A stretch of 64,000 nucleotides of DNA from Leisingera aquaemixtae (GTDB lineage: Bacteria; Pseudomonadota; Alphaproteobacteria; Rhodobacterales; Rhodobacteraceae). Where the stretch lies: NCBI RefSeq assembly GCF_001458395.1, contig NZ_CYSR01000007.1, positions 62,001-126,000 of the forward strand. The letters run 5' to 3'. The position numbers and the translations under genes were made by a program. Shown here piece by piece: positions 14,287 to 23,940 of the stretch (the first letter of the stretch is position 1; the number at the start of each line of letters is the position of its first letter). A model generated the notes under the pieces. The model saw only the letters and a program-made list of their open reading frames with translations, had not been told where the DNA came from and did not search any database.

Positions 14287-17200
14287 TCAGGCGGAGGCGG
14301 CCTTCAGGCCCTTTTCCTCCAGCGGCTGGATGGAGCCGTCTTCGCTGACGGTCACCTGTTCGCCGTGGCTCAGGCTGTCGAGACCCTTGCAGGCGACCAG
14401 CATCAGGACGTCCTTTTCGCGGGCGACGATGGCCATATGGCTGAGCCAGCCGCCGACCTCGGACAGCACCGCGCCGGAGCGCTGGACGTATGGCAGCCAG
14501 GCCGGGTTGACCATCCGGCAGACCAGGATGTCGCCGTCCTGGAAGTCTGCAAAGGCCGCGGGGTCGATGCAGCTGTCGTCTTCCATCCAGAACACCCGGG
14601 CGGTGGCGCTGCCGCTGCCCGCCACGCAGGTGCCGCCCATGGTGCCGTCACCGGCCTGGGCCTGGGCACCGAGCGACAAAAGCTCGCAGTCGCGCAGGGT
14701 GAGGGAGACCGCGGTGGGAGCGGATTTCTTGCGCAGCTCCTCCCTGGCGGCGCGCGCCTCTGCCAGTTCGCGCAGCTGTGCGGGGTCGGTCCAGTTGCCG
14801 GACAGCACCTCGTCGAAGGTGAGGCTGAACACCAGATCCCCCAGCCCGCTGATCTGCCCCAGCGCCAAGAGGGCGCGGCGCAGTTCGGCGACGACGCGCA
14901 GGGCCTCGTGCTTGGCCTGCTCCTTCAGGTCCTGATAGGCGATGGCGATGCCGATGGTATCGTCCAGCTCATCCGGCAGGTTGGCCGGAACCGGGACGGA
15001 CCCGATCGGCTCCACCGTGTTGCTGAGCAGCGATTCCAGCAGCGCCGGCGCCTCTCTGTAGCGGGGCGAGGACAGCTCATAGTCGAAGATCGAGCGGTGC
15101 CCCATCAGCTGCGTGGCGCGGGCCTGGGCATCCCTGCCGGTGCAGGAGGCCAGCAGGCTGGAAGGCGCGTTGGGCAGTTCCGCGTGCATCAGGTGCGCAC
15201 GCAGGGCCGGATCGCCAGCCGCTGCCGTGCCGGCCTCGCCCATGGTGAAGCCTGCCAGGATGTTGATCTTTTCGGCCTCCAAATAGACCTCGCGGATGAA
15301 CATGTCCTTGAGGGTGGAGATCGCCTCCAAGAGCTTGTCCTGGGGCAGGGCGGCGTAATCCACCGCCTGCCAGATCGCCAGCTTGTTCTTCAGCTCCGGC
15401 ATCACCTTGCCGCGGAAGCGGGTGATCATCGGATGCGCCTGCTTGCGCAGCTGCTTGGCCTTGGCGGCGGTGAGCTTGAGCGTCATGCCCTGTTTCAGCG
15501 CCACATCGACGTAGGTCTTGCCGAACAGGTTGACCAGATGGCCGTCGCGCCCCTCAGGCAGGCCATAGGGCACGCCCAGTTCGCGGCAGGCGAGGTCAAC
15601 GCTGCCGCCCGGCGCCCACAGCTCGCTCATCAGCGAGAAGGAGAGCGGGGTGGGGCGGGGCAGGACCTCTGACATCTCGTCCTGTTCCAGGATGGTCTGG
15701 TCCGGGTCGGCAGCGGCATAGCGGTCCAGCAGATCGCGCCATTCGGCCAGGCGGGTCTGTTCCTGCTCGGTGCCCAAGGACAGCGTGGTGATGTCGCGGC
15801 TTTGGACGATCTGGAACTGGCCGTTTGCATAGGCCCATTCCACGTCCTGCGGGCAGCCGAAGGTCTCCTCGATCTGACGCCCAAGGGCCAGCAGCGGTGC
15901 CATGTCCAGGGTCTGGTCCTGATCGGCATCCGCCGGCAGGCCGGTGTAGCGGCCAAAGCGCAGGCTGGTGGGGGTGACGCGGCCGGACACCAGATCCTCG
16001 CCGCAGCCCTCGACCCATTCGATCATGCACATGCCGGGGGCCATCGGGTCCTGGGTGAAAAGGACGCCGGCGTATTCGGCCTGCACCATTTCCTGCACCA
16101 CGATGTTGCCCTGATCGGTGCTGTCGCCCTCGCCGGAGTAGCTGGCGGCACGCTCGGACGAGAAGCTGGTCACCACTTCGTCCAGTGCGGTGCGCATGGT
16201 GTCAGCGGTCACGTCGAGCACGGATTCAAAGACGCCTGCGAAGCTTTGATCGTGGCCGTCCTCGTTGCTGGCGGAGGAGCGCACGGCGACCGGCTTGCCG
16301 CCTGCAAGGGCAAAGACCCTGGCGGCAAAGGCGTCTTTTTTCGCGTCCGTCATTTCGCGGTAGTCGTGGATTGCATCGGAGCGCACGATCACGCCGCCGG
16401 GCACCGGCAGGCCGGCGTTGCGCAGGATCGACAGGCGCAGGGCCTTGTTGCCGGCATGCTCCAGCTCTTCGGTGTAGCCCATCGGGATCACGCCGCGCGG
16501 CAGCTTGGCAAGGCGGCGCTTGTGGGCGCGCAGCGACAGCGCTTCAGCCAGCGTGCGGTGCATGCCGGTGACATAGGCGCGCTGCACCAGCAGGAGCGTC
16601 AGGCTGAAGCAGAGATAGGCATTGGCGGCCGCGGTCAGGCTGAACACCATGGCGAACAGCGCAGGCATGCCCAGAACCATCCACAGCAGTTTCTGGCGCG
16701 GGGTCTTGGCCACGGCCCACAGCAGGTAGACGGCGGCGAGCGCACAGAACAGCACCGGCAGGATGAACAGCGGATCGGGCGCACCAAGGTCAGCCATCCA
16801 CAGGAACGGGGTCTGCAGCGAGGCGCTGGCCTCTTGCGCGGCGGAGACGCCCAGCATCATCACCGGCAGGAACAGCAGCGCGGTGAGGTTCTTCATCGGG
16901 GTCAGGCCCTTGTCCTTATAGAACGCCTGCACCGCGCGCGCCTTGCGCACCGGGTCATGGGCCAATTTCGCCTTCAGCGCCTTCATCTCATCCGCGGTCT
17001 CGTTGGTGATGATCTGATCGCGTTCGGATTTCAGCGCCACCGGCAGCACCAGGATGCGGGTCACGATCGACAACGCCAAAAGGCCCAGCAGGATATGGCT
17101 GCGCTCATGCACCCACAGCAGCGCGGCGGCCAGCGCCGAGATCGCCTTGTCCCAGAGGCCGGTCTGCTGGTCGGCCAGCCACGCCTGCACATGCGGCTTC

Positions 17201-18354
17201 GGCTTGGGTGCGACAAAATATTCCCACGGCAGGGTATAGCGGCCGCGGAAGTCGATGCCCTGCTGCGACAGCTCCAGCCCCAGCACCTGGCTCATGAAGC
17301 AGCTGCGGCGGTCATAGCAGGCGGCGATGGTGGGTTTGCCGGGGTCCAGTTCCGCGATGCGGTCCATCAGGTCGGCGGTCGTCATCTTGCGGATCGGGAT
17401 GTTGACGGCACCCGGCAGGTGGCCGGATTCAAAGTCGCCGGGATAGCGGGTGTCGACGATCTGCAGATCCTCGGTGGTCAGCAGGTTGGTGAAATCATCA
17501 GTGCTGAGCAGCACGTCCTTGCCCGGGTAGTCCGGGATTGCCCGCAGGTCGGAGAGGGTTTTCACGTCCTTGTCGGAGAACGCGCGCCCCTCGACGATCC
17601 ATTTCTCGATGCCGCCGGCGATGAAGCTGCAGTCGATGCCCATCGCCGCCAGCTTGGCGCAGGTTTCCGAGGAGCGGTTGCCGTTGTGGCAGAACAGAAC
17701 GACCTTCTGGCCCGGCTTGACCGGCTGGCTCTGGACGAAGTCCGGGAAGCGGATGTGGGTGGCGCCGGGCAGGGTGCCCATGGCGTTCTCGCCGGTTTCG
17801 CGGATGTCGTAGAACAGGGTGGAGCCGTCTTCCAGCGCCGCCGCGGCATCGGCGGTGCTCATCGCCAGCGGATGGTCCTCCTGCTTGGTGAAGCTGGTCT
17901 CCTTGAGCGCGGCATCCTTGATGGTGGTGCCGTCAAACTGCGCCGGCCGGGTCAGGGTGGCCTGCAGTCTTGCCAGTTCTTGCTGCGCATGCGAGGAATA
18001 CTGCCAATAGTTACCAGCCGCCAGCGCAATGGCCGCGAGAACGAGCACAGAAATCAGCTTGACCGGGTACCGCCGCGGAGATCCGCCCGGTTTGGGGGTA
18101 AAACCAAGTTTTGCCGCAACGACAGCGCCGAGGCCGGAAATCATGGCAATTCCAACCGCCAGCACCTGCGACAGCGAAGACACCGAGCCGATCACCAGCT
18201 CCGGCGAAGGGATGGCCAGGGCCGCGACCGGGACTGCTGAAAAAAGTGCCGTCAGCACAGTGATTTGCACTGAGCGGTGGCGGGACCCTGAGGTTCTTTG
18301 GGGCAAGGTGGTATTCTTCACGGCGTTTCCTGTTGAGCCAGTTCTAGCGGGCAT
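14287..18354 (-). CDS. rhodanese-rhodanese-YidC-like-dikinase/phosphotransferase fusion protein
   Basis: A 1355-aa membrane protein with an unusual domain order. Hydrophobic segments lie at about residues 28-48, 57-82 and 98-114. Rhodanese 1 (about 165-255) has its active Cys in LFCHNGNRSS (about 222). Rhodanese 2 (about 280-385) has a Cys in AACYDRRSC (about 346). A YidC/Oxa1-like membrane region spans about 400-600 (TRILVLPVALKSERDQ, RKARAVQAFYKDKGLTPMKNLTALLFLPVMM). A PPDK/PEP-synthase-type ATP-grasp domain spans about 620-860 (GNKALRLSILRNAGLPVPGG; VAVRSSASNEDG). A helical middle part follows, then a C-terminal swivelling domain whose phospho-His is in GGWLSHMAIVARE (about 1306). There is no PEP-binding barrel, so the last half resembles rifampin phosphotransferase architecture rather than PEP synthase. 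The substrate is unknown. Confidence 0.85.
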   Translation of the reverse strand: MPARTGSTGNAVKNTTLPQRTSGSRHRSVQITVLTALFSAVPVAALAIPSPELVIGSVSSLSQVLAVGIAMISGLGAVVAAKLGFTPKPGGSPRRYPVKLISVLVLAAIALAAGNYWQYSSHAQQELARLQATLTRPAQFDGTTIKDAALKETSFTKQEDHPLAMSTADAAAALEDGSTLFYDIRETGENAMGTLPGATHIRFPDFVQSQPVKPGQKVVLFCHNGNRSSETCAKLAAMGIDCSFIAGGIEKWIVEGRAFSDKDVKTLSDLRAIPDYPGKDVLLSTDDFTNLLTTEDLQIVDTRYPGDFESGHLPGAVNIPIRKMTTADLMDRIAELDPGKPTIAACYDRRSCFMSQVLGLELSQQGIDFRGRYTLPWEYFVAPKPKPHVQAWLADQQTGLWDKAISALAAALLWVHERSHILLGLLALSIVTRILVLPVALKSERDQIITNETADEMKALKAKLAHDPVRKARAVQAFYKDKGLTPMKNLTALLFLPVMMLGVSAAQEASASLQTPFLWMADLGAPDPLFILPVLFCALAAVYLLWAVAKTPRQKLLWMVLGMPALFAMVFSLTAAANAYLCFSLTLLLVQRAYVTGMHRTLAEALSLRAHKRRLAKLPRGVIPMGYTEELEHAGNKALRLSILRNAGLPVPGGVIVRSDAIHDYREMTDAKKDAFAARVFALAGGKPVAVRSSASNEDGHDQSFAGVFESVLDVTADTMRTALDEVVTSFSSERAASYSGEGDSTDQGNIVVQEMVQAEYAGVLFTQDPMAPGMCMIEWVEGCGEDLVSGRVTPTSLRFGRYTGLPADADQDQTLDMAPLLALGRQIEETFGCPQDVEWAYANGQFQIVQSRDITTLSLGTEQEQTRLAEWRDLLDRYAAADPDQTILEQDEMSEVLPRPTPLSFSLMSELWAPGGSVDLACRELGVPYGLPEGRDGHLVNLFGKTYVDVALKQGMTLKLTAAKAKQLRKQAHPMITRFRGKVMPELKNKLAIWQAVDYAALPQDKLLEAISTLKDMFIREVYLEAEKINILAGFTMGEAGTAAAGDPALRAHLMHAELPNAPSSLLASCTGRDAQARATQLMGHRSIFDYELSSPRYREAPALLESLLSNTVEPIGSVPVPANLPDELDDTIGIAIAYQDLKEQAKHEALRVVAELRRALLALGQISGLGDLVFSLTFDEVLSGNWTDPAQLRELAEARAAREELRKKSAPTAVSLTLRDCELLSLGAQAQAGDGTMGGTCVAGSGSATARVFWMEDDSCIDPAAFADFQDGDILVCRMVNPAWLPYVQRSGAVLSEVGGWLSHMAIVAREKDVLMLVACKGLDSLSHGEQVTVSEDGSIQPLEEKGLKAASA

Positions 18355-18554
18355 TCTGAATTGTGGCGAATTTGCCTAAAAGATTACGAAAATCTTACTG
18401 AACCGTTAATATAGAGGGCGGAGAATAAAAGAACCGCAAAATTTTTCCAAGAATTGGAGGCGCGTTAACATTGTATTCTTAACCATGTGGCATGTAACGA
18501 GGGTGGAAAGGCCCGCCCGCTGTGCCAGCCGATGTCAGTCAGGAGGCTAAAGCC
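18355..18554. promoter_or_regulatory. divergent promoter region with AT-rich core
   Basis: About 200 bases between two divergent genes. The stretch from about 18360 to 18485 is clearly AT-rich relative to the window (AAAAGATTACGAAAATCTTAC contains the inverted repeat AAGATT/AATCTT around 18378-18393). No gene is seen. It probably contains both promoters, but I cannot assign exact -35/-10 boxes. Confidence 0.4.
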
Positions 18555-19451
18555 GTGAAGTTGTTTGAGTGGACTATTGGTATCATTAAGCTTTTCCTGA
18601 GGCCGCTGCGGGCGGCGGCACCGGCCGCTGTCCTGTCCGCGTGCCTTGCAGCGTTTGTTCCGGCGCCAGGCCAGGCCGGGATTGAGCTGGTTTTTGGTAC
18701 CTATGCGGCGGATAAACCTACTGCAACGGTTAAAAAGTACCAGCCGTTTCTCTCCTTCCTGGCCGGACGCATGAGCGAAGAGCTGGGCGAGCCGGTGTCG
18801 ATCCGCCTGAAGGTCGCCAAGGAGTACGGCGAGGGGATCCGCCAGCTGGCCAGCGGCGAGGTGGATTTCGCCCGCTTCGGCCCGGCGTCTTACGTCCATG
18901 TGATGAAGGAAAACCCGGGTATCCGGATTGTCGCGATGGAATCCAAGAACGGCCGCAAGCGGTTCAAGGGGGTGATCGTGGTGCACAAGGACAGCAGCGT
19001 GCAGGTGATGGAGGATCTGGCCGGTCTCAGCTTTGCCTTCGGGGATGAACTGTCGACCATCGGCCGCTATCTGGCGCAGGAATACCTCCTGAACGCCGGT
19101 ATCAGCAGCGCCGATCTCTATGAGTTTGCCTATCTCGGGCGCCATGACCTGGTCGGGGAGGCGGTAGGCGCGGGCCGGTATTCCGCAGGCGCGCTGAAAG
19201 AGAGCACTTATAAGAAGCTGGTCGCCAAGGGCGTGCCGATCCGGGTGCTGGCCTCGTTTGACAATGTCACCAAGCCCTGGCTGGCGTCGTCGCAGATGCC
19301 GGAAAACGTGCTGGAGGCCATGCGCAAGGTCATGTTGTCCTCGGAGAACGAGGAGATCGTGCGCCGGATTTCGAAGAACGGGTTCCTGCTGGGGGCCGAT
19401 CAGGATTATGACATTATCCGCCGGGCAATGGAGCGCAGCCTGGCATTTTAA
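18555..19451 (+). CDS. PhnD-like phosphate/phosphonate-family periplasmic binding protein
   Basis: A 298-aa periplasmic solute-binding protein of the PhnD/SsuA2 type. An N-terminal signal segment (AAAPAAVLSACLAAFVPAPGQAG) is followed by ELVFGTYAADKPTATVKKYQPFLSFLAGRMSEELGEPVSIRLKVAKEYGEGIRQLASGEVDFARFGPASYV, the classic PhnD opening. AGGAGG at 18541-18546, 8 bases before a GTG at 18555, decides the start. No ABC permease or ATPase follows. The next gene, 18 bases on, is a hybrid sensor kinase, so this protein more likely serves as the kinase's periplasmic sensor than as a transporter component. Confidence 0.8.
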   Translation: MKLFEWTIGIIKLFLRPLRAAAPAAVLSACLAAFVPAPGQAGIELVFGTYAADKPTATVKKYQPFLSFLAGRMSEELGEPVSIRLKVAKEYGEGIRQLASGEVDFARFGPASYVHVMKENPGIRIVAMESKNGRKRFKGVIVVHKDSSVQVMEDLAGLSFAFGDELSTIGRYLAQEYLLNAGISSADLYEFAYLGRHDLVGEAVGAGRYSAGALKESTYKKLVAKGVPIRVLASFDNVTKPWLASSQMPENVLEAMRKVMLSSENEEIVRRISKNGFLLGADQDYDIIRRAMERSLAF

Positions 19452-19469
19452 AGGCGCCGCATTGAAGTC

Positions 19470-21755
19470 ATGAAACGAACGGGCATCCTCTTTCAGATCG
19501 TACTGTCGCTGCTGCTGGCCGCCTCCGCGGTCGGCTTTGCGGTTGGCAATCTGGCGCAGCGCCAGGAGGTGCAGCGGCTGGAGCAGCAGCTGACCGAGCA
19601 GGCGGACCTGACGGTCTCGCTGCTGAGCGGGCTGATGCTGGAAGCGATCATCGTGGAGGATGTGCCGGTGCTGGAAACCGGCCTGTACGAGGCGGTGGCG
19701 CGCAAGCCGCAGATTGTGTCGATCCAGATCCGCAACCCGTCGGGCAAGCTGCTGGCCTCGGCACAGGCGCCCGAAGCGCTGCAGGACGACGGCCATGTGA
19801 TCTACGAACGGCCGATCGAGCTGGAGGGGGCCTCCTTCGGCACCATGCTGGTGAAATGGTCGACGCGCGACGGCCAGGCGCTGGTGCGCGAGAAGGTGCG
19901 CCAGATCATCATCTGGACGGTGGTGCCGGTGCTGGCGCTGTCGCTGCTGGTTTTGCTGCTGGTGCATGTGCTGGCGCTGCGCCCGCTGCAGATGATTCAC
20001 AAGCGGATGTCGGATGCGATTGCCGGCCTGCGCAGCCCGCTGCGGCCGCTGCCCTGGTACGCCTCGCGGGAGTTCCGGGCGCTGGACTTCTCGGTCGGGG
20101 TGCTGGAGGAAACCTTTGCCGAACGCGATGAGCGCGAGTTTGCGATGGAGCAGGCCCGCGAGGCCGCGGATATCGCCAACCGCGCCAAGTCGGAATTCCT
20201 CGCCAACATGAGCCACGAGATCCGCACCCCGATGAACGGGGTGATTGGCATGGCGGAGCTGTTGCAGGAAACCCGGCTGGACGACGACCAGCGGATGTAT
20301 GCGGAGACCATCGGCAAATCCGGCTCGGCGCTGCTGACGATCATCAACGACATCCTCAACTTCTCCAAGATCGAGGCCGGCAAGCTGGAGCTCAGCTGCG
20401 CCCCGTTCAATCTGCAGACGGCGGTCGAGGATGTGGTGACCCTGCTGTCGCCCAAGGCGGCGGAAAAGGGGGTGGAGGTCACCATGCGCTATGACCCCGC
20501 CCTGCCGGAACTGTTCGAGGGCGATGCCGGGCGGATCCGCCAGGTGATCACCAATATCGCAGGCAATGCCGTCAAGTTCACCAGCCAGGGCTATGTCTTT
20601 ATCGAAGTAACCGGCCGCGCGCAGCCCGGCGGCGGCCTGCTGGTCAGGCTGCAGGTGACCGATACCGGGATCGGCATCGCGCAGGACCGGATCGGCCGGA
20701 TCTTCCGTGCCTTTGAGCAGGCCGACAATGCGGCCACCCGCAATTTCGAAGGCACCGGCCTGGGGCTGGCGATCTCGGCGCGGCTGCTGGAGCTGATGGG
20801 CGGCTCGGTGGAGGTGCAGTCGCAGACGGGCAAAGGCTCTGTGTTCACGATCCAGATCCCGCTGCGGGCCTCTGACAAGACCGTGCCGGGACAGGGCAGC
20901 GGCGGGCGCAGCTTTGCCGGGCTCAGCGCGCTGCTGGTCGATGACCTGGAACTGAACCGGGTGATCCTGTCGGAACGGCTCAGCACTTGGGGCGTGGCCT
21001 GCACGCAGGCGGCTTCGGCGCATGAGGGGCTGGAAATCCTGTCGGATGCGCAGCTGGACGGGCGGCGGTTCGATGTTATTCTGCTGGATTACCAGATGCC
21101 TGCGATGGACGGGCATGAGCTGGCGGCCAGGATCCGGGCGATGCCCGGCTTTGAAACCGTGCCGCTGATCATCCTGTCCTCGGTCGACAATGCCCTGTGC
21201 CGGGCCGATTGCGATGCCCTTGGCGCCTGCGAGTTTGCGCTGAAGCCGGTGCGGGCGGTGCAACTGCGCCAGGTGATGAGCCGGCTGCTGAGCAGGCCGG
21301 TGCAGAAACCGGCGGACGCCGCCGGGGCGCCGGCCGGGCTGCAGCCGGAGGGGCGGCTGCTGAAAGTGCTGCTGGCAGAGGACAACCGCACCAACCAGAT
21401 GGTGGTGACCAAGATGCTGAAGGACGCGCCGCTGGTGATCAGCATCGCCGGCAACGGCGCCGAGGCGGTTGCCCGCTTCCGGGCCGAACGTCCCGATATC
21501 GTGCTGATGGACATGATGATGCCGGAAATGGACGGGATCGAAGCCACCGCCGAAATGCGCCGGATCGAGGCCGAGACCGGCCGCGGCAAATGCCCGATCG
21601 TGGCGCTCACCGCCAATGCGCTGCAGACCCACCGGGAAAAATGCCTGCAGGCGGGGATGGATGACTTCCTGAGCAAGCCGATCAACAAGAAGGCGCTGAC
21701 CGAGGCGATCGGCAAATGGGCGGGCAGCCCGGATCTGCAGAAAACCGGCAGCTGA
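19470..21755 (+). CDS. hybrid sensor histidine kinase with two receiver domains
   Basis: A 761-aa kinase. Membrane segments lie at about residues 7-27 and 147-170 around a roughly 120-residue periplasmic loop. A linker of about 70 residues precedes HisKA with phospho-His249 ([15 protein letters not shown]). The HATPase has an N box ([10 protein letters not shown]), G1 (DTGIGIAQD) and G2 (GTGLGLAIS). Receiver 1 has its Asp in [13 protein letters not shown], and receiver 2 in [13 protein letters not shown]. It lacks an Hpt domain, so phosphotransfer must involve another protein. The upstream PhnD-like protein probably docks on the periplasmic loop, as in TorT-TorS-type signalling. No dedicated output gene is adjacent. 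Confidence 0.9.
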   Translation: MKRTGILFQIVLSLLLAASAVGFAVGNLAQRQEVQRLEQQLTEQADLTVSLLSGLMLEAIIVEDVPVLETGLYEAVARKPQIVSIQIRNPSGKLLASAQAPEALQDDGHVIYERPIELEGASFGTMLVKWSTRDGQALVREKVRQIIIWTVVPVLALSLLVLLLVHVLALRPLQMIHKRMSDAIAGLRSPLRPLPWYASREFRALDFSVGVLEETFAERDEREFAMEQAREAADIANRAKSEFLANMSHEIRTPMNGVIGMAELLQETRLDDDQRMYAETIGKSGSALLTIINDILNFSKIEAGKLELSCAPFNLQTAVEDVVTLLSPKAAEKGVEVTMRYDPALPELFEGDAGRIRQVITNIAGNAVKFTSQGYVFIEVTGRAQPGGGLLVRLQVTDTGIGIAQDRIGRIFRAFEQADNAATRNFEGTGLGLAISARLLELMGGSVEVQSQTGKGSVFTIQIPLRASDKTVPGQGSGGRSFAGLSALLVDDLELNRVILSERLSTWGVACTQAASAHEGLEILSDAQLDGRRFDVILLDYQMPAMDGHELAARIRAMPGFETVPLIILSSVDNALCRADCDALGACEFALKPVRAVQLRQVMSRLLSRPVQKPADAAGAPAGLQPEGRLLKVLLAEDNRTNQMVVTKMLKDAPLVISIAGNGAEAVARFRAERPDIVLMDMMMPEMDGIEATAEMRRIEAETGRGKCPIVALTANALQTHREKCLQAGMDDFLSKPINKKALTEAIGKWAGSPDLQKTGS

Positions 21756-21807
21756 GTCTGCCGCGGCGGGCCGCCAGGCCAGGCTGACGGCGCTGGCTGC
21801 GGCAGGC

Positions 21808-22614
21808 TCAGCCGCGGCGGCGGTGCAGCAGCAGCCCGGTCAGGCTGGAGGCGGCAAACAGCGCCGCGGCCAGGCAGACAATGCTGGGTCCGGCCGGGGT
21901 ATCCAGCGCGAAGGCCAGCTGCAAACCGCCGGTGGCCGACAGCATTCCCAGCAGCGCGGCAATGGCGGCCATCCGCTCCGGCGTGGCGGCAAAGGGGCGG
22001 GCGGCGGCAGCCGGGATCAGCAGCATCGCCGCGATCAGCAGCACGCCCACCACCTTGATCGCCACGGCAACCACCAGCGCCAGCGCAATGGTCAGCACCA
22101 TCTGCTCGCGCCGCGGATCAATGCCGGCGGCATGGGCCAGGTCCGGGTTCAGCGTTGCGGTCAGCAAGGCAGACCAGCGCCACCACAACAGCGCCAGCAC
22201 CAGCGCCTCGCCGCCCCAGATCACCGCCAGATCGGCGCGGCCCACGGCGAGGATGTCGCCGAACAGATAGGCCATCAGGTCGATCCGCACCCCCTGCAGG
22301 AAAGAAACGGCAACCAGGCCGAAGGCGAGCGAGGAATGCGCCAGCACCCCCAGGAGCGTGTCCATCGCATAGCCGCGCCCGGCCAGCGCCGACACGGTGG
22401 TGGCCATCGCCAGCGCGGTGGCCAGAACGCCGGCAAAGACCGAGACGTCAAAGCTGAGCGCCAGCGCCACCCCCAGGATCGAGGCATGGGCGGTGGCATC
22501 GCCGAAATAGGCCATCCGGCGCCAGACCACGAAACAGCCCAGGGGCGCGGCGGCCAGCGCCACGCCGATGCCGGCCAGCGCGGCGCGGATCAGGAAATCG
22601 TCGAGAAAGGTCAT
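21808..22614 (-). CDS. znuB: zinc ABC transporter permease ZnuB
   Basis: A 268-aa multi-pass membrane protein of the ABC-3 metal permease family (YFGDATAHASILGVALALSFDVSVFAGVLAT; IDLMAYLFGDILAV; VGVLLIAAMLLIPAAAARPFA). Its start overlaps the znuC stop by 4 bases (ATGA). With ZnuC and the divergent ZnuA it imports Zn(II) across the inner membrane. Confidence 0.92.
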   Translation of the reverse strand: MTFLDDFLIRAALAGIGVALAAAPLGCFVVWRRMAYFGDATAHASILGVALALSFDVSVFAGVLATALAMATTVSALAGRGYAMDTLLGVLAHSSLAFGLVAVSFLQGVRIDLMAYLFGDILAVGRADLAVIWGGEALVLALLWWRWSALLTATLNPDLAHAAGIDPRREQMVLTIALALVVAVAIKVVGVLLIAAMLLIPAAAARPFAATPERMAAIAALLGMLSATGGLQLAFALDTPAGPSIVCLAAALFAASSLTGLLLHRRRG

Positions 22615-23372
22615 TCTGCGGCCTCGTGAGGGTGGTCGTGCCCGTTCCCGTGGGCGCAGTCGTGGTCGTGGCTGTGGTTGTGCTCATGCCGGTAGAGCGC
22701 CAGCGCGCCTTGGGTGCCGGTGCCGAACAGCGCCCGGTATTCCGGGGCGGAGGCGACATGCTCCGGCGCGCCTTCGCAGCAGACATGGCCGTTCAGGCAG
22801 ATCACCCGGTCGGAGGCCGCCATCACCACATGCAGCTCGTGGCTGACCATCAGCACCGCGCAACCCAGCTCCTGGCGGACCTTCTCGATGCGCTGGTAAA
22901 AGGCGGCGGAGCCGGGCTGGTCGAGGCCCTGGGTGGCTTCATCCAGGATCAGCAGTTGCGGGTTGCACAGAAGCGCGCGGGCCAGCAGCACCCGCTGGAA
23001 CTGGCCGCCGGAGAGGCCCGACATCTGCCGCGCCGCCAGATCGCCGGCCCCGGCCTGCTCCAGTGCCTCGGCGGCGCGGGCGTCGGACACCCGCTGCGGC
23101 AGGCTGAGGAAGCGGCGCACCGTCAGCGGCAGGGTGGGGTCGATGTGCAGTTTCTGCGGCACATAGCCGATGCGCAGCCCCGGCGCCCGGGTGACGGTCC
23201 CGCGCGCAGGTTTTTGCGCACCGATCACGCTGCGCAGCAGGGTGGACTTGCCGGAACCATTGGGGCCGACCACGGTGACGATTTCCCCCGGCTCAATGGT
23301 CAGGCTGACGCCGGACAGGACCGTATTGCCGCCGTGCCGGACCGACAGGTTGTTCAGGGCGATCAGGCTCAT
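22611..23372 (-). CDS. znuC: zinc ABC transporter ATP-binding protein ZnuC
   Basis: A 253-aa ATPase. Walker A is GPNGSGKST, the signature LSGGQFQRVLLARAL and Walker B LLILDEATQGLD. The C-terminus carries a His/Asp tail (HEHNHSHDHDCAHGNGHDH), which is not needed for the ATPase fold and may bind zinc as a buffer or sensor. I place the start at 23372 (MSLIALNNLSVRHGG), overlapping the zur stop by 4 bases; the ATG at 23402 lies inside zur and adds ten unlike residues. Confidence 0.92.
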   Translation of the reverse strand: MSLIALNNLSVRHGGNTVLSGVSLTIEPGEIVTVVGPNGSGKSTLLRSVIGAQKPARGTVTRAPGLRIGYVPQKLHIDPTLPLTVRRFLSLPQRVSDARAAEALEQAGAGDLAARQMSGLSGGQFQRVLLARALLCNPQLLILDEATQGLDQPGSAAFYQRIEKVRQELGCAVLMVSHELHVVMAASDRVICLNGHVCCEGAPEHVASAPEYRALFGTGTQGALALYRHEHNHSHDHDCAHGNGHDHPHEAAE

Positions 23373-23851
23373 GCGGCGGCGGCTTTCTGGCATTTGGGGC
23401 ATAGGCCCTCGGCCTCGATCACCGCGCGTTCGATCACGAAACCGGCGTCGCGGGCGGCCTGGCCCAGCTGGCCCTGGGTGGGTTCACGCTGTGCCTCCGC
23501 CACGGCGTCGCAGGCGCGGCAGATCAGGAAAACCGGAGCGTGGGTCTCGCCCGGATGGGAGCAGGCGATGAAGGCGTTGAGCCGCTCGATCTTGTGGGCG
23601 AAACCGTTTTTCACCAGGAAATCCAAGGCGCGGTAGGCCACCGGCGGCTGCGAGCCGAGGCCCTCTTCGCGCAGGCGGTCGAGAATTTCATAGGCCCCCA
23701 GCGCGCGGTGCTCTTGCAGCAGAATTTCCAGCACCCGGCGGCGCACGGGGGTGAATTGCAGCCCCTCTGCCCGGCAGTGGGCGTCCACTGCCGCGATGCA
23801 GTCCTGAATGCAGCTGCTGTGGTCGTGCGGCTCAAAACCGATGGAGTCCAT
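23369..23851 (-). CDS. zur: zinc uptake regulator Zur (Fur family)
   Basis: A 160-aa Fur-family repressor. The N-terminal winged helix is visible (LQFTPVRRRVLEILLQEHRALGAYEILDRLREEG). The metal-binding and dimerisation part has CSHPGETHAPVFLICRACDAV and a C-terminal CPKC; the two CxxC pairs are the structural zinc site. It is the first gene of zur-znuC-znuB, divergent from znuA, so it should repress both directions when zinc is plentiful. Confidence 0.9.
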   Translation of the reverse strand: MDSIGFEPHDHSSCIQDCIAAVDAHCRAEGLQFTPVRRRVLEILLQEHRALGAYEILDRLREEGLGSQPPVAYRALDFLVKNGFAHKIERLNAFIACSHPGETHAPVFLICRACDAVAEAQREPTQGQLGQAARDAGFVIERAVIEAEGLCPKCQKAAAA

Positions 23852-23885
23852 TTGGCGGGTCCTTTGAGGGGCGGGTGATTTGTCT

Positions 23886-23940
23886 CTTGATATGTTATGT
23901 TATGACGTTTATCAACTGCGTGATGTTATAAGATTACATG
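23886..23940. promoter_or_regulatory. candidate Zur operator between zur and znuA
   Basis: The short divergent region is AT-rich and carries repeated GTTAT motifs: GATATGTTATGTTATGAC (23889-23906) and TGATGTTATAAGATTACA (23921-23938). Such GTTAT-containing imperfect palindromes fit known alphaproteobacterial Zur boxes in style. Placement just before both genes supports a shared operator. The exact boundaries are uncertain. Confidence 0.45.

Noticed and set aside
14287-16400. Phosphoenolpyruvate synthase
   Set aside because: The ATP-grasp and His domains are present, but the C-terminal PEP/pyruvate-binding barrel is missing and the chain ends after the swivelling domain.
15802-18240. 812-aa open frame on the plus strand opposite the fusion gene
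   Set aside because: It is a shadow of the 1355-aa gene: its composition is Arg/His/Gln-rich and no domain is recognisable.
18465-21632. 1055-aa minus-strand open frame opposite the PhnD-kinase pair
   Set aside because: It is a shadow frame with His/Gln/Arg-rich composition; the plus-strand genes carry clear domains.
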